From Hydractinia symbiolongicarpus (Eukaryota; Cnidaria; Hydrozoa; Anthoathecata; Hydractiniidae): 64,000 nt of DNA. The position numbers and the translations under genes were made by a program. Shown piece after piece: positions 10,073 through 22,820 of this stretch. A model generated the notes under the pieces. It was not told the origin of the DNA. It ran no database searches and was given only the letters and a program-made list of their open reading frames with translations. Position 1 is the stretch's first letter. Each line of letters starts with the position of its first letter. The stretch lies in contig NC_079885.1 of NCBI RefSeq assembly GCF_029227915.1, positions 3,286,001 to 3,350,000 on the forward strand. The letters run 5' to 3'.

Positions 10073-10610
10073 CTAGGATTGGTCCCACCGTAAAAAATGA
10101 GTTATTTATCTAAATTTTTAAGTGAATCCCTACCACAGCGCCCAGTGAAATCAGTAAATTTCAGGAATCATGTCAAACTAAGAAGAATGATATTTCTTGG
10201 TTCCAATTGTCTCACTTATCACATTTATAAGGACACAGTCTAAAATCAGTTCAATTAATTGCCACAGTCAATCGTTTCACTGTTAAAAGCGATACAACCT
10301 AGTATTATCAGAAAAATATCTCTAAATACATGTGGGGACGAATATGTGACTCAACCGATGTAACTCAAACGGACTAATACCGTTAGAAATTCATTGAAAC
10401 GTACCTTCTAAAACTGTCTATATTTCTTCAGCGGGCGATAACGTCTAGGATTTGTCCCACTGTAAAATATGACTTATTTTATCTAAATTATTAAGTGAAG
10501 TGCTACCATTCGACCAAGTGTAATCGCTGAATTGCAGCAATCATGTCAAATTAAAAAGAATGTTATTCCTTGGAGTCCAATTGGCTCATTTATCACATTT
10601 ATAAGGTCAC

Positions 10611-11276
10611 AGTCTAGAATCACTTCAATTAAGTCCCACAGTCAATCGTTTCACTGCTAAAAGCGATACATCTTAGTAATAACGGAAAAAAATCACTAAA
10701 TACATGTTGGTACGAATATGTGACGCAACCGTTGTAAGTCAAGCGGATTGACACCGTTAGAAAGTCAATGAAATGTAGTTTCTGAAAATGTTTCTATTTC
10801 TTCAACGCGTGCTAACGGCTAGGATTGGTCCCACAGTACAAAATGACTTATTTATCTAAACTTTTAAAAAAAACGTTACCACAGCGCCCAGCGAAGTCGG
10901 TAAATTCCAGCAATCATTTTAAATTAAGAAAAATGTTATTCCATGGGTCCAATTGTCTTATTTATCACATTTATGAGGTCAAATTCCGAAATCAGTTCAA
11001 TTAAGTCCCACATTCAATCCTTTCACTGTTAAAAGCGATGCAACCTAGTAAAATCAGAAAAATATCGCTAAATACATGTTGGTACGAATATGTGACGCAA
11101 CTGTTGTAATTGAAACGGAATGATACCGTTAGAAAGTCAATGAAAAGTAGTTTTTAAAACTGTCTCTCTTTCTTCAGCGCGCGCTAGCGGCTAGGATTGG
11201 TCACACCGTAGAAAAGACTTATTTATCTAAGTTTTTAAATGAAGCGCTACCACAGCGCCCAGTGAAATCGGTAAAT
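10611..11276 (+). repeat. Paralogous segment, partner at 740-1405
   Basis: This is the second copy of the two-monomer segment described at 740-1405, sharing its private variants at a constant 9871-bp offset. It ends where the 374-bp-rich core of the window begins. The two copies differ by scattered single bases, so the duplication is older than the near-identical tandem duplications at 8413-9160 and 46490-50963. Confidence 0.72.
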
Positions 11277-11377
11277 TCCAGCAATCATGTCAAGGTAAGA
11301 AGAATGTTATTTCTTGTGTCCAATTGTCTCACTTATCACATTTATAAGGTCACAGTCCAAAATAAGTTCAATTAAGT

Positions 11378-12420
11378 CCCACAGTCCATCGTTTCACTGT
11401 TAAAAGCGATGCATCCTAGTAATATCCGAATACTATCGCTAAATACATGTTGCTACGAATATGTGACGCAACCGTTGTAACTGAAACGGATTTATACCGT
11501 TAGAAAGTCATTGAAATGTAGTTTTTAAAACTGTCTCTATTTCTTCAGCGCACGATAACGGCTAGGATTGGTCCCACAGTAAAAAAATGACTTATTTTAT
11601 ATAAATTTTTAAGTGAAGCGCTACCATAGGGCCGAGTGTAATCGCTGAATTCCAGAAATCATGTCAAATTAAGAAGAATGTTATTCCTTGGAGTCCAATT
11701 GGCTCATTTATCACATTTATAAGGTCAAAGTCCAAAATCAGTTCAATTAAGTCCCACAGTCAATCGTTTCACTTTTAAAAGCGAACAAACTTAGTAATAT
11801 CGGAAAAAAATCATTAAGTACATGTTGGTACGAATATGTGACGCAACCGTTGTAGTTAAAACGGACTGATACCGTGAGAAAATCAATGAAATGGAGTATA
11901 TAAAACTGTCTCTATTTCTTCAACGCGCGCTAACGGCAAGGATTGGTCCAACCGTAAAAAATGACTTATTTATCTAAATTTTTAAGTGAAGCGCTACCAT
12001 AGGGCCGAGTGTAATCGCTGAATTCCAGCAATCATGTCAAATTAAGAAGAATGTTATTCCTTGGAGTCCAATTGGCTTATTTATTACATTTATAAGGTCA
12101 CAGTACAGAATCACTTCAATTAAGACCCACAGTCAATCGGTTCACTGTCAAAAGCAATACAACTAAGCAATATCGGAAAAGAGTCACTGAGTACATGTTG
12201 GTGCGAATATGTGACGCAACCGTTGTAAGTTTAGCGACCGTTAGAAAGTCAATGAAATGTAGTATTTGAAACTGTCTCTATTTCTTCAGCGCGCACTAAC
12301 GGCTAGGATTGGTCCCACAGTAAAGAAGGACTTATTTTATAAAAATTTTTAAGTGAAGCGCTACGATAGGGCCGAGTGTAATAGCTGAATTCCAGCAATC
12401 ATGTCAAATTAAGAAGAATG
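11378..12420 (+). repeat. Paralogous segment, partner at 33343-34385 (offset 21965 bp)
   Basis: Landmarks 11562, 11937 and 12303 correspond to 33527, 33902 and 34268 at a constant 21965-bp offset. Shared rare variants include GTTGCTACGAATATG in the dyad, GAAATCATGTC after AATTCCA, GCGAACAAACTTAG, TCATTAAGTACATG, CGTGAGAAAATC, CGGCAAGGATTGGTCCAACC, AAGACCCACAG, CAATCGGTTCAC, GGAAAAGAGTCAC, GTTGGTGCG and TTTAGCGACCGTTAG. The copies part at about 12420, where this one reads GTTTTTCCTTGTAG and the other GTTATACCTTGGAG. Both copies seed local multimers (dimer here, pentamer there). Confidence 0.82.
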
Positions 12421-13577
12421 TTTTTCCTTGTAGTCCAATTGGCTCATTTATCTCATTTATAAGGTCACAGTACAGAATCACTTCAATTAAGTCCCACAGT
12501 CAATCGTTTCACTGTCAACAGCTATACAACATAGTAATATCGCAAAAAAATCCCTAAATACATGTTGGTACGAATATGTGACGCAACCGTTGTAGTTGAA
12601 ACGGACTAATACCGTTAGAAAGTCAATGAAATGTAGTATTTGAAACTGTCTCTATTTCTTTAACGCCCGCTAACGGCTAGGATTGGTCCCACAGTAAAAA
12701 ATGACTTATGTTATCTAAATTTTTAAGTGAAGTGCTACCATTGGGCCGGATGTAATCGCTGAATTGCAGCAATCATGTCAAATTAAGAAGAATGTTATAC
12801 CTTGGAGTCCAATTGGCTCATTTATCACATTTATAAGGTCACAGTACAGAATCACTTCAATTAAGACCCACAGTCAATCGGTTCACTGTCAAAAGCAATA
12901 CAACTAAGCAATATCGGAAAAGAGTCACTAAATACATGTTGGTGCGAATATGTGACGCAACCGTTGTAAGTTTAGCGACCGTTAGAAAGTCAATGAAATG
13001 TAGTATTTGAAACTGTCTCTATTTCTTCAGCGCGCACTAACGGCTAGGATTGGTCCCACAGTAAAGAAGGACTTATTTTATAAAAATTTTTAAGTGAAGC
13101 GCTACGATAGGGCCGAGTGTAATAGCTGAATTCCAGCAATCATGTCAAATTAAGAAGAATGTTTTTCCTTGTAGCCCAATTGGCTCATTTATCTCATTTA
13201 TAAGGTCACAGTACAGAATCACTAAAATTAAGTCCCACAGTCAATCGTTTCACTGTCAAAAGCTATACAACATAGTAATATCGGAAAAAAATCCCTAAAT
13301 ACATGTTGGAACGAATATGTGACGCAACCGTTGTAGTTGAAACGGACTAATACCGTTAGAAAGTCAATGAAATGTAGTATTTGAAACTGTCTCTATTTCT
13401 TTAGCGCCCGCTAACGGCTAGGATTGGCCCCACAGTAAAAAATGACTTATGTTATCTAAATTTTTAAGTGAAGTGCTACCATTGGGCCGAGTGTAATCGC
13501 TGAATTGCAGCAATCATGTCAAATTAAGAAGAATGTTATACCTTGGAGTCCAATTGGCTCATTTATCACATTTATAA
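12096..13577 (+). repeat. Higher-order repeat: 741-bp dimer, two tandem copies
   Basis: Copy 1 runs 12096-12836 and copy 2 12837-13577. Landmarks 12303/13044 and 12677/13418 are each 741 bp apart. Both copies share AAGACCCACAG, CAATCGGTTCAC, the short TTTAGCGACCGTTAG (7-8 bp shorter than the usual GCGGATTGACACCG stretch), ACTTATTTTATAAAAATTT, GCTACGATAGGGC, and a CTTTA(A/G)CGCCCGC approach to the second landmark. A few single-base differences separate them, for example GGCCGGATG against GGCCGAGTG. After 13577 the sequence changes to TTACGTTCCACAG. Confidence 0.9.
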
Positions 13578-14444
13578 GGTCACAGTACAGAATCACTTCA
13601 ATTACGTTCCACAGTCAATCGTTTCACTGTGAAAAGCAGTACAACTTAGTAATATCGGAAAACAATCACTAAATACATGTTGGTACGAATATGTGACGCA
13701 ACCGTTGTAACTCAAACGGATTTATACCGTTAGTAAGTCATTGAAATGTAGATTTTAAAACTGTCTCTATTTCTTCAGCGCGCGATAACGGCTAGGATTG
13801 GTCCCACAGTAAAAAAATGACTTATTTTATATAAATTTTTAAGTGAAGCGCTACCATAGGGCCGAGTGTAATCGCTGAATTCCAGAATTCATGTCAAATT
13901 AAGAAGAATGTTATTCCTTGGAGTCCAATTGGCTCATTTATCACATTTATAAGGTCAAAGTCCAAAATCAGTTCAATTAAGTCCCACAGTCAATCGTTTC
14001 ACTTTTAAAAGCGAACAAACTTAGTAATATCGGAAAAAAATCATTAAGTACATGTTGGTACGAATACGTGACGCAACAATTGTAACTGAAGCGGATTGAC
14101 ACCGTTAGAAAGTCACTGAAATGTAGTTTTTGAAAATGTTTCTATTTCTTCAGAGCGCGCTAACGGCTAGGATTGGTCCCACAGTACAAAAAGACTTATT
14201 TTATCTAAATTTTTAAGTGAAGCGCTACCACTGGGACGAGTGTAATCGCTGAATTGCAGCAATCATATCAAATTAGGAAGAATGTTATTCCTTGGAATCC
14301 AATTGGCTCATTTATCACATTTATAAGGTCACAGTCCAGAATCACTTCAATTAAGTCCCACAGTCAATCGTTTCACTGTCAAAAGCAATACAACTTAGTA
14401 ATATCGGATAAAAATCCCTAAATACATGTTGGTACGAATATGTG
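13578..14444 (+). repeat. Class B monomers linking dimer and duplicated-monomer blocks
   Basis: Landmarks 13792 and 14167 lie here. The 13792 monomer is the same subtype as 11562 and 33527 (TATATAAATTT, ATAGGGCCGAG, and an altered AATTCCAGAATTC). The 14167 monomer is the type B unit of the later blocks: TCAGAGCGCGCTAACGG, CAGTACAAAAAGAC, CTACCACTGGGACGAG and CAAATTAGGAAGAATG. It recurs 1122 bp later at 15289. There is no gene or other feature in this stretch. Confidence 0.75.
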
Positions 14445-15192
14445 ACGCAACCGTTGTATTTGAAACGGACTAATACCGTTAGAAAGTCAATGAAATGTAG
14501 TATTTGAAACTGTCTCTATTTCTTCAGCGCGCGCTAACGGCTAGGATTGGTCCCACAGTAAAAAATGAGCTATGTTATCTAAATTTTTAAGTGAAGTGCT
14601 ACCATTGGGCCGAGTGTAATCGCTGAATTGCAGCAATCATGTTAAATTAAGAAGAATGTTTTTCCTTGTAGTCCAATTGGCTCATTTATCACATTTATAA
14701 GGTCACAGTACAGAATCACTTCAATTATGTTCCACAGTCAATCGTTTCACTGTGAAAAGCAGTACAACTTAGTAATATCGGAAAAAAATCACTAAATACA
14801 TGTTGGTACGAATACGTGACGCAACCGTTGTATTTGAAACGGACTAATACCGTTAGAAAGTCAATGAAATGTAGTATTTAAAACTGTCTCTATTTCTTCA
14901 GCGCGCGCTAACGGCTAGGATTGGTCCCACAGTAAAAAATGAGCTATGTTATCTAAATTTTTAAGTGAAGTGCTACCATTGGGCCGAGTGTAATCGCTGA
15001 ATTGCAGCAATCATGTTAAATTAAGAAGAATGTTTTTCCTTGTAGTCCAATTGGCTCATTTATCACATTTATAAGGTCACAGTACAGAATCACTACAATT
15101 ATGTTCCACAGTCAATCGTTTCACTGTGAAAAGCAGTACAACTTAGTAATATCGGAAAAAAATCACTAAATACATGTTGGTACGAATACGTG
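14445..15192 (+). repeat. Tandem duplication of one 374-bp class B monomer
   Basis: Copy 1 is 14445-14818 and copy 2 14819-15192. Both carry CGTTGTATTTGAAACGG, AAAATGAGCTATGTTATC, CATGTTAAATTAAG, GTTTTTCCTTGTAG, AATTATGTTCCACAG and GTGAAAAGCAGTACAAC. I see only isolated substitutions (GTATTTG/GTATTTA, ACTTCAATT/ACTACAATT). Both ends of the duplicated unit fall just after the conserved dyad, as do several other junctions in this window. Confidence 0.88.
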
Positions 15193-15454
15193 ACGCAACC
15201 GTTGTAACTTAAGCGGATTGACCCCGTTAGAAAGTCACTGAAATGTAGTTTTTGAAAATGTTTCTATTTCTTCAGAGCGCGCTAACGGCTAGGATTGGTC
15301 CCACAGTACAAAAAGACTTACTTTATCTAAATTTTTAAGTGAAGCGCTACCACTGGGACGAGTGTAATCGCTGAATTGCAGCAATCATGTCAAATTAGGA
15401 AGAATGTTATTCCTTGGAATCCAATTGGCTCATTTATCACATTTATAAGGTCAC

Positions 15455-18395
15455 AGTCCAGAATCACTTCAATTAAGTCCCACAGTCAATCGTTTCACTG
15501 TTAAAAGCGATACAACTTAGTAATATCGGAAAAAAATCACTAAATACATGTTGGTACAAATATGTGACTTAACCGTTGTAAGTGAAGCGGATTGACACCG
15601 TTAGAAAGTCAATGAAATTTAGTAGTTGAAACTGTCTCTATTTCTTCAGCGCGCGCTAACGGCTACGATTGGTCCCACAGTAAAAAATGACATATTTTAT
15701 CTAAATTTGTAAAGTGAAGCGCTACCACAGCGCCCAGCGAAAACGGTAAATTCCAGCAATCATGTCAAATTAAGAAGAATGTTATACCTTGGAGTCCAAT
15801 TGGCTCATTTATCACATTTATAAGGTCACAGTACAGAATCACTTCAATTAAGTTCCACAGTCAATCGTTTCACTGTGAAAAGCAGTACAACTTAGTAATA
15901 TCGGGAAAAAATCACTAAATACATGTTGGTACGAATACGTGACGCAACCGTTGTAACTTAAGCGGATTGACACCGTTAGAAAATCACTGAAATGTAGTTT
16001 TTGAAAATGTTTCTATTTCATCAGAGCGCGCTAACGGCTAGGATTGGTCCCACAGTACAAAAAGACTTATTTTATCTAAATTTTTAAGTGCAGCGCTACC
16101 ACTGGGACGAGTGTAATCGCTGAATTGCAGCAATCATGTCAAATTAGGAAGAATGTTATTCCTTGGAATCCAATTGGCACATTTATCACATCTATAGGGT
16201 CACAGTCCAGAATCACTTCAATTAAGTCCCACAGTCAATCGTTTCACTGTCAAAAGCAATACAACTTAGTAATATCGGAAAAAAATCCCTAAATACATGT
16301 TGGTACGAATATGTGACGCAACCGTTGTACTTGAAACGGACTAATACTGTTAGAAAGTCAATGAAATGTAGTTTTTGAAACTGTCTCTCTTTCTTCAGCG
16401 CGCGCTAACGACTAGGATTGGTCCCACCGTAGAAAAGATTTATTTGTCTAAGTTTTTAAATGAAGTGCTACCACAGCGCCCAGTGAAATTGGTAAATTCC
16501 AGCAATCATGTCAAGGTAAGAAGAATGTTATTTCTTGGGTCCAATTGTCTCACTTATCACATTTTTAAGGTCGCAGTCCAAAATAAGTTCAATTAAGTCC
16601 CACAGTCCATCGTTTCCCTGTTAAAAGCGATGCATCCTAGTAATATCCGTATACTATCGCTAAATAGATGTTGGTACGAATATGTGACGCAACCGTTGTG
16701 ACTCAAACAGATATATACTGTTAGAAAGTTATTGAAATGTAGTTTTTAAAACTGTCTCTATTTCTTCAGCGCGCCATAACGGCTAGGATTGGTCCCACAG
16801 TAATAAAAATGACTTATTTTATATAAATTTTCAAGTGAAGCGCTACCTTAGGGCCGAGTGTAATCGCTGAATTCCAGCAATCATGTCAAATTAAGAAGAA
16901 TGTTTTTCCTTGTAGTCCAATTGGCTCATTTTTCACATTTATAAGGTTGCAGTCCAGAATCACTTCAATTAAGTCCCACAGTCAATCGTTTCACTGTTAA
17001 AAGCGATACAACTTAGTAATATCGGAAAAAAATCACTAAATACATGTTGGTACAAATATGTGACTTAACCGTTGTAAGTGAAGCGGATTGACACCGTTAG
17101 AAAGTCAATGAAATTTAGTAGTTGAAACTGTCTCTATTTCTTCAGCGCGCGCTAACGGCTACGATTGGTCCCACAGTAAAAAATGACATATTTTATCTAA
17201 ATTTGTAAAGTGAAGCGCTACCACAGCGCCCAGCGAAAACGGTAAATTCCAGCAATCATGTCAAATTAAGAAGAATGTTATACCTTGGAGTCCAATTGGC
17301 TCATTTATCACATTTATAAGGTCACAGTACAGAATCACTTCAATTAAGTTCCACAGTCAATCGTTTCACTGTGAAAAGCAGTACAACTTAGTAATATCGG
17401 GAAAAAATCACTAAATACATGTTGGTACGAATACGTGACGCAACCGTTGTAACTTAAGCGGATTGACACCGTTAGAAAATCACTGAAATGTAGTTTTTAA
17501 AAATGTTTCTATTTCATCAGAGCGCGCTAACGGCTAGGATTGGTCCCACAGTACAAAAAGACTTATTTTATCTAAATTTTTAAGTGCAGCGCTACCACTG
17601 GGACGAGTGTAATCGCTGAATTGCAGCAATCATGTCAAATTAGGAAGAATGTTATTCCTTGGAATCCAATTGGCACAATTATCACATCTATAGGGTCACA
17701 GTCCAGAATCACTTCAATTAAGTCCCACAGTCAATCGTTTCACTGTCAAAAGCAATACAACTTAGTAATATCGGAAAAAAATCCCTAAATACATGTTGGT
17801 ACGAATATGTGACGCAACCGTTGTACTTGAAACGGACTAATACTGTTAGAAAGTCAATGAAATGTAGTTTTTGAAACTGTCTCTCTTTCTTCAGCGCGCG
17901 CTAACGACTAGGATTGGTCCCACCGTAGAAAAGATTTATTTGTCTAAGTTTTTAAATGAAGTGCTACCACAGCGCCCAGTGAAATTGGTAAATTCCAGCA
18001 ATCATGTCAAGGTAAGAAGAATGTTATTTCTTGGGTCCAATTGTCTCACTAATCACATTTTTAAGGTCGCAGTCCAAAATAAGTTCAATTAAGTCCCACA
18101 GTCCATCGTTTCCCTGTTAAAAGCGATGCATCCTAGTAATATCCGTATACTATCGCTAAATAGATGTTGGTACGAATATGTGACGCAACCGTTGTGACTC
18201 AAACAGATATATACCGTTAGAAAGTTATTGAAATGTAGTTTTTAAAACTGTCTCTATTTCTTCAGCGCGCCATAACGGCTAGGATTGGTCATACAGTAAT
18301 AAAAATGACTTATTTTATATAAATTTTCAAGTGAAGCGCTACCTTAGGGCCGAGTGTAATCGCTGAATTCCAGCAATCATGTCAAATTAAGAAGA
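15455..18395 (+). repeat. Higher-order repeat: 1496-bp tetramer (A-B-C-D), two tandem copies
   Basis: Landmarks 15663, 16038, 16412 and 16783 recur at 17159, 17534, 17908 and 18279, each 1496 bp later. Unit A has CTACGATTGG and ATGACATATTTTATC. Unit B has TCAGAGCGCGC and CAGTACAAAAAGAC. Unit C has ACGACTAGG and ACCGTAGAAAAGA. Unit D has GCCATAACGG and CAGTAATAAAAATGAC. Copy 1 begins near 15455 and copy 2 near 16951. Copy 2 diverges near 18395, where it joins the segment shared with 42.3-44.2 kb. The matching 73-codon open frames at 16375 and 17871 exist only because the unit is duplicated. Confidence 0.93.
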
Positions 18396-19565
18396 ATGTC
18401 TTCCTTGAAGTCCAATTGGCTCACTTATCTCATTTATAAGGTCACAGTCCAAAATAAGTTCAATTAAGTCCCACAGTCCATCGTTTCACTGTTAAAAGCA
18501 ATGCAACTTAGTAATATCGGAAAAGAATCACAAAAAACATGTTGGTACGAATACGTGACGCAACCGTTGTAAGTTAAGCGGATTGACACCGTTAGAAGGT
18601 CAATGAAATGTAGTCTTTGAAACTGTTCCTATTTATTCGGCGCGTGCTAACGCTCAGGATTGGTCCCACAGTAAAAACTGACTTATTTTATATAAATTTT
18701 CAAGTGAAGCGCTACCTCAGGGCCGAGTGTAATCGCTGAATTCCAGCAATCATGTCAAATTAAGAAGAATGTTCTTCCTTGGAGTCCAATGGGCTCATCT
18801 ATCACATTCAGAAGGTCACAGTCCAGAATCACATCAATTAAGTCCCACAGGCAATCGTTTCACTGTCAAAAGCAATACAACTTAGCAATACCGGAAAAGA
18901 ATCACTAAATACATGTTGGTACGAATACGTGACGCAACCGTTGTAAGTTAAGCAGATTGACACCGTTAGAAAGTCAATGAAATGTAGTTTTTGAAACTGT
19001 CTCTATTTCTTCAGCCCGCGCCATAACGGCTAGGATTGGTCCCACAGTAATAAAAATGACTTATTTTATATACATTTTTAAGTGAAGCGCTACCATTGGG
19101 CCGAGTGTAATCGCTGAATTGCAGCAATCATGTCAAATTAAGAAGAATGTTATTCCTTGGAATCCAATTGGCTCATCTATCACATTCATAAGGTCACAGT
19201 CCATAATTACTTCAATTAAGTCCCACAGGCAATCGTTTCACTGTCAAAAGCAATACAACTTAGTAATATCGGAAAAAAATCCCTAAATACATGTTGGTAC
19301 GAATATGTGACGTAACCGTTGTAATTGAAACGGATTGATACCGTTAGAAAGTCAATGAAATGTGGTATTTGAAACTGTCTCTATTTCTTCAGCGCGCACT
19401 AACGGCTAGGATTTGTCCAACAGTAAAAAAGAACTTATTTTATAAAATTTTTTAAGTGAAGCGCTACCACAGCGCCCAGTAAAATCGGTAAATTCCAGCA
19501 ATCATGTCAAGGTAAGAAGAATGTTATTTCTTGGGTTCAATTGTCTCACTTATCACATTTATAAG
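17705..19565 (+). repeat. Long-range paralogous segment, partner at 42297-44157 (offset 24592 bp)
   Basis: Five successive landmarks (17908, 18279, 18654, 19030, 19406) match 42500, 42871, 43246, 43622 and 43998 at a constant offset of 24592 bp. Shared private variants include ACGACTAG(G/C)ATTGG, AATGTCTTCCTTGAAG, CTTATCTCATTTATAAGG, AACGC(T/C)CAGGATTGG, CAATGGGCTCATC, GCAATACCGG, CAGCCCGCGCCATAACGG and TATATACATTTTTAAG. Upstream of the segment the two regions differ in monomer order. At the 3' end they part after TTGGG(T/C)TCAATTGTCTC... near 19565/44157. This is a large duplicated or transposed block inside the array. Confidence 0.85.
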
Positions 19566-20266
19566 GTCACAGTCCAAAATAAGTTTAATTAAGTCCCACA
19601 GTCCATCGTTTCACTGTTAAAAGCGATGCATCCTAGTAATATCCGAATACTATCGCTAAATACATGTTGGTACTAATATGTGACGCAACCGTTGTAACTC
19701 AAACGGATTTATACAACCAGAAGGTCAATGAAATGTAGTCTTTGAAACTGTTCCTATTTATTCGGCGCGTGCTAACGGCCAGGATTGGTCCCACAGTAAA
19801 AACTGACTTATTTTATATAAATTTTCAAGTGAAGCGCTACCTTAGGGCCGAGTGTAATCGCTGAATTCCAGCAATCATGTCAAATTAAGAAGAATGTTCT
19901 TCCTTGGAGTCCAATTGGCTCATTTATTACATTTATAAGGTCACAGTACAGAATTACTTCAATTAAGCCCCACAGTCAATCGTTTCACTGTCAAAAGCAA
20001 TACAACTTAGTAATATCGGAAAAGAATCACTAAATACATGTTGGTACGAATACGTGACGCAACCGTTGTAAGTTAAGCAGATTGACACCGTTAGAAAGTC
20101 AATAAAATGTAGTTTTTGAAACTGTCTCTATTTCTTCAGCCCGCGCTAACGCCTAGGATTGGTCCCACAGTAAATAATGACTTATTTTATCTAAATTTTT
20201 AAGTGAAGCGCTACCATTGGGCCGAGTGTAATCGCTGAATTCCAGCAATCATGTCAAATTAACAAG
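19566..20266 (+). repeat. Mixed monomers between higher-order blocks
   Basis: Landmarks 19779 and 20153 fall here. The 19779 unit is a class B type with CTATTTATTCGGCGCGTGC and AATTTTCAAGTG, related to units at 18654, 51460 and 48476. The 20153 unit has CAGCCCGCGC and ACGCCTAGG, related to 51086 and 52955. I found no immediate tandem copy and no gene. Confidence 0.7.
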
Positions 20267-20581
20267 AATGTTATTCCTTCAAATCCAATTGGCTCATCTA
20301 TCACATTCATAAGGTCACAGTCCAGAATCACTTCAATTAAGTCCCACAGGCAATCGTTTCACTGTCAAAAACAATAAAACTTAGCAATATCGGAAAAAAA
20401 TCACTAAATACATGTTGGTACGAATATGTGACGTAACCGTTGTAGTTGAAACGGACTGATACCGTTAGAAAGTCAATGAAATGTAGTATTTGAAACTGTC
20501 TCCATTTCTTCAGCGCGCACTAACTGCTAGAATTGGTCCAACAGTAAAAAAGGACTTATTTTATAAAAATTTTTAAGTGAA

Positions 20582-20603
20582 GCGCTATCACAGCAATCAT
20601 GTC
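20582..20603 (+). repeat. 26-bp deletion junction, first copy
   Basis: The sequence runs GCTATCACAGCAATCATG. Full monomers have a 26-bp longer stretch here, bounded by two CAGC motifs (CACAGCGCCC... and ...TTCCAGCAATC). One CAGC and everything between were lost, which accounts exactly for the 348-bp landmark spacing. The same event is seen at 22800 and 24270, so it predates the amplification. Confidence 0.93.
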
Positions 20604-22799
20604 AAATTAAGAAGAATGTTATTTCTCGGAATCCAATTGGCTCATCTATCACATTCATAAGGTCACAGTCCAGAATCACTTCAATTAAGTCCCACAGTCA
20701 ATCGTTTCACTGTTAAAAACGATACAACTTAGTAATATCGGAAAAAAATCACTAAATACATGTTGGTACAAATATGTGACTCAACCGTTGTAAGTGAAGC
20801 GGATTGACACCGTTAGAAAGTCAATGAAATTTAGTATTTGAAACTGTCTCTATTTCTTCAGCGCGCGCTAACGGCTAGGATTGGTCCCACAGTAAAAAAT
20901 GACATATTTTATCTAAATTTTTAAAGTGAAGCGCTACCACAGCGCCCAGCGAAATCGGTAAATTCCAGCAATCATGTCAAATTAAGAAGAATGTTATTTC
21001 TTGGGTCCAATTGTCTCACTTATCACATTTATAAAGTCACAGTCTAAAATCAGTCCAATTAAGTCCCACAGCCAATCGTTTCACTGTTAAGAGCGATGCA
21101 ACCTAGTAAAATCAGAAGAATATCGCTAAATACATGTTGGTACGAATATGTGACGCAACTGTTGTGATTGAAACGTAATGATACCGTTAGAAAGTCAATG
21201 AAATGTAGTTTTTAAAACTGTCTCTCTTTCATCAGCGCGCACTAACGACTAGGATTAGTCCCACCGTAGAAAAGACTTATTTGTCTAAGTTTTTAAATCA
21301 AGTGCTACCACAGCGCCCAGTGAAATTGGTAAATTCCAGCAATCATGTCAAGGTAAGAAGAATGTTATTTCTTGGGTCCAATTGTCTCACTTATCACATT
21401 TATAAGGTCGCAGTCCAAAATAAGTTCAATTAAGTCCCACAGTCCATCGTTTCACTGTTAAAAGTGATGCATCCTAGTAATATTCGTATACTATCGCTAA
21501 ATAGATGTTGGTACGAATATGTGACGCAACCGTTGTGACTCAAACGGATATATACCGTTAGAAAGTTATTGAAATGTAGTTTTTATAACTGTCTCTATTT
21601 CTTCAGCGCGCCATAACGGTTAGGATTGGTCCCACAGTAATAAAAATGACTTATTTTATATAAATTTTCAAGTGAAGCGCTACCATAGGGCCGAGTGTAA
21701 TCGCTGAATTCCAGCAATCATGTCAAATTAAGAAGAATGTTGTTCCTTGGAGTCCAATTGGCTCATTTATCACATTTATAAGGTCACAGTACAGAATCAC
21801 TTCAATTAAGTCCCACAGTCAATCGTTTCACTGTCAAAAGAAATACAACTTAGTAATATCGGAAAAGAATCACTAAATACATGATGGTACGAATACGTGA
21901 CGCAACCGTTGTTAGTTAAGCGGATTGACACTGTTAGAAAGTCAATGAAATGTAGTTTTTGAAACTGTCTCTATTTCTTCAGCCCGCGCTAACGGCTAGG
22001 ATTGGTCCCACAGTAAAAAATGACTTATTTTATATAAATTTTTAAGTGAAGCGCTACCATTGGGCCGAGTGTAATCGCTGAATTCCAGAAATCATGTCAA
22101 ATTAAAAAGAATGTTATTCCTTGGAGTCCATATGTCTCACTTATCACATTTATAAGATCACAGTCCAAAATAATTTCAATTAAGTCCCACAGTCAATCGT
22201 TTCACTGTTAAAAGCGATGCAACCTAGTAATATCCGAATACTATCGCTAAATACATGTTGGTACGAATATGTGACGTAACCGTTGTAGTTGAAACGGATT
22301 GATACCGTTTGAAAGTCAATGAAATGTGGTATTTGAAACTGTCTCTATTTCTTCAGTGCGCACTAACGGCTAGGATTGGTCCCACAGTAAAAAAACTACT
22401 TATTTTATATAAATTTTTAAGTGAAGCGCTACCATTGGGCCGAGTGTAATCGCTGAATTGCAGTAATCATGTCAAATTAAGAAGAATGTTATTCCTTCAA
22501 ATCCAATTGGCTCATCTATCACATTCATAAGGTCACAGTCCAGAATCACTTCAATTAAGTCCCACAGGCAATCGTTTCACTGTCAAAAACAATAAAACTT
22601 AGCAATATCGGAAAAAAATCACTAAATACATGTTGGTACGAATATGTGACGTAACCGTTGTAGTTGAAACGGACTGATACCGTTAGAAAGTCAATGAAAT
22701 GTAGTATTTGAAACTGTCTCCATTTCTTCAGCGCGCACTAACGGCTAGGATTGGTCCAACAGTAAAAAAGGACTTATTTTATAAAAATTTTTAAGTGAA

Positions 22800-22820
22800 G
22801 CGCTACCGCAGCAATCATGT
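22800..22820 (+). repeat. 26-bp deletion junction, second copy
   Basis: Same deletion as at 20582, here reading GCTACCGCAGCAATCATG. It lies 2218 bp downstream of the first copy, at the same position of the higher-order unit. A private base change (CCGCAG) distinguishes it. Confidence 0.93.

Larger units (their letters stand above)
5785..10480 (+). repeat. Decayed hexamer-scale periodicity (about 2.2 kb), three marked monomers
   Basis: A distinctive monomer variant occurs three times. It carries AATTAAGTGCCAC (AATTAATTGCCAC in the third), CCTAGTATTATCAG, a dyad altered toward GTGGGGACGAATATGTGACTC (GTGAGGAAG in the second), CAACCGATGTAACTC and GAAATTCATTGAAA. The three copies end at landmarks 6002, 8235 and 10445, which are 2233 and 2210 bp apart, or six monomers. 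The monomers between the marked ones no longer match well and contain later local duplications (8413-9160, 9340-10072). The simplest reading is an old hexameric repeat overwritten by newer exchanges. Confidence 0.6.
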
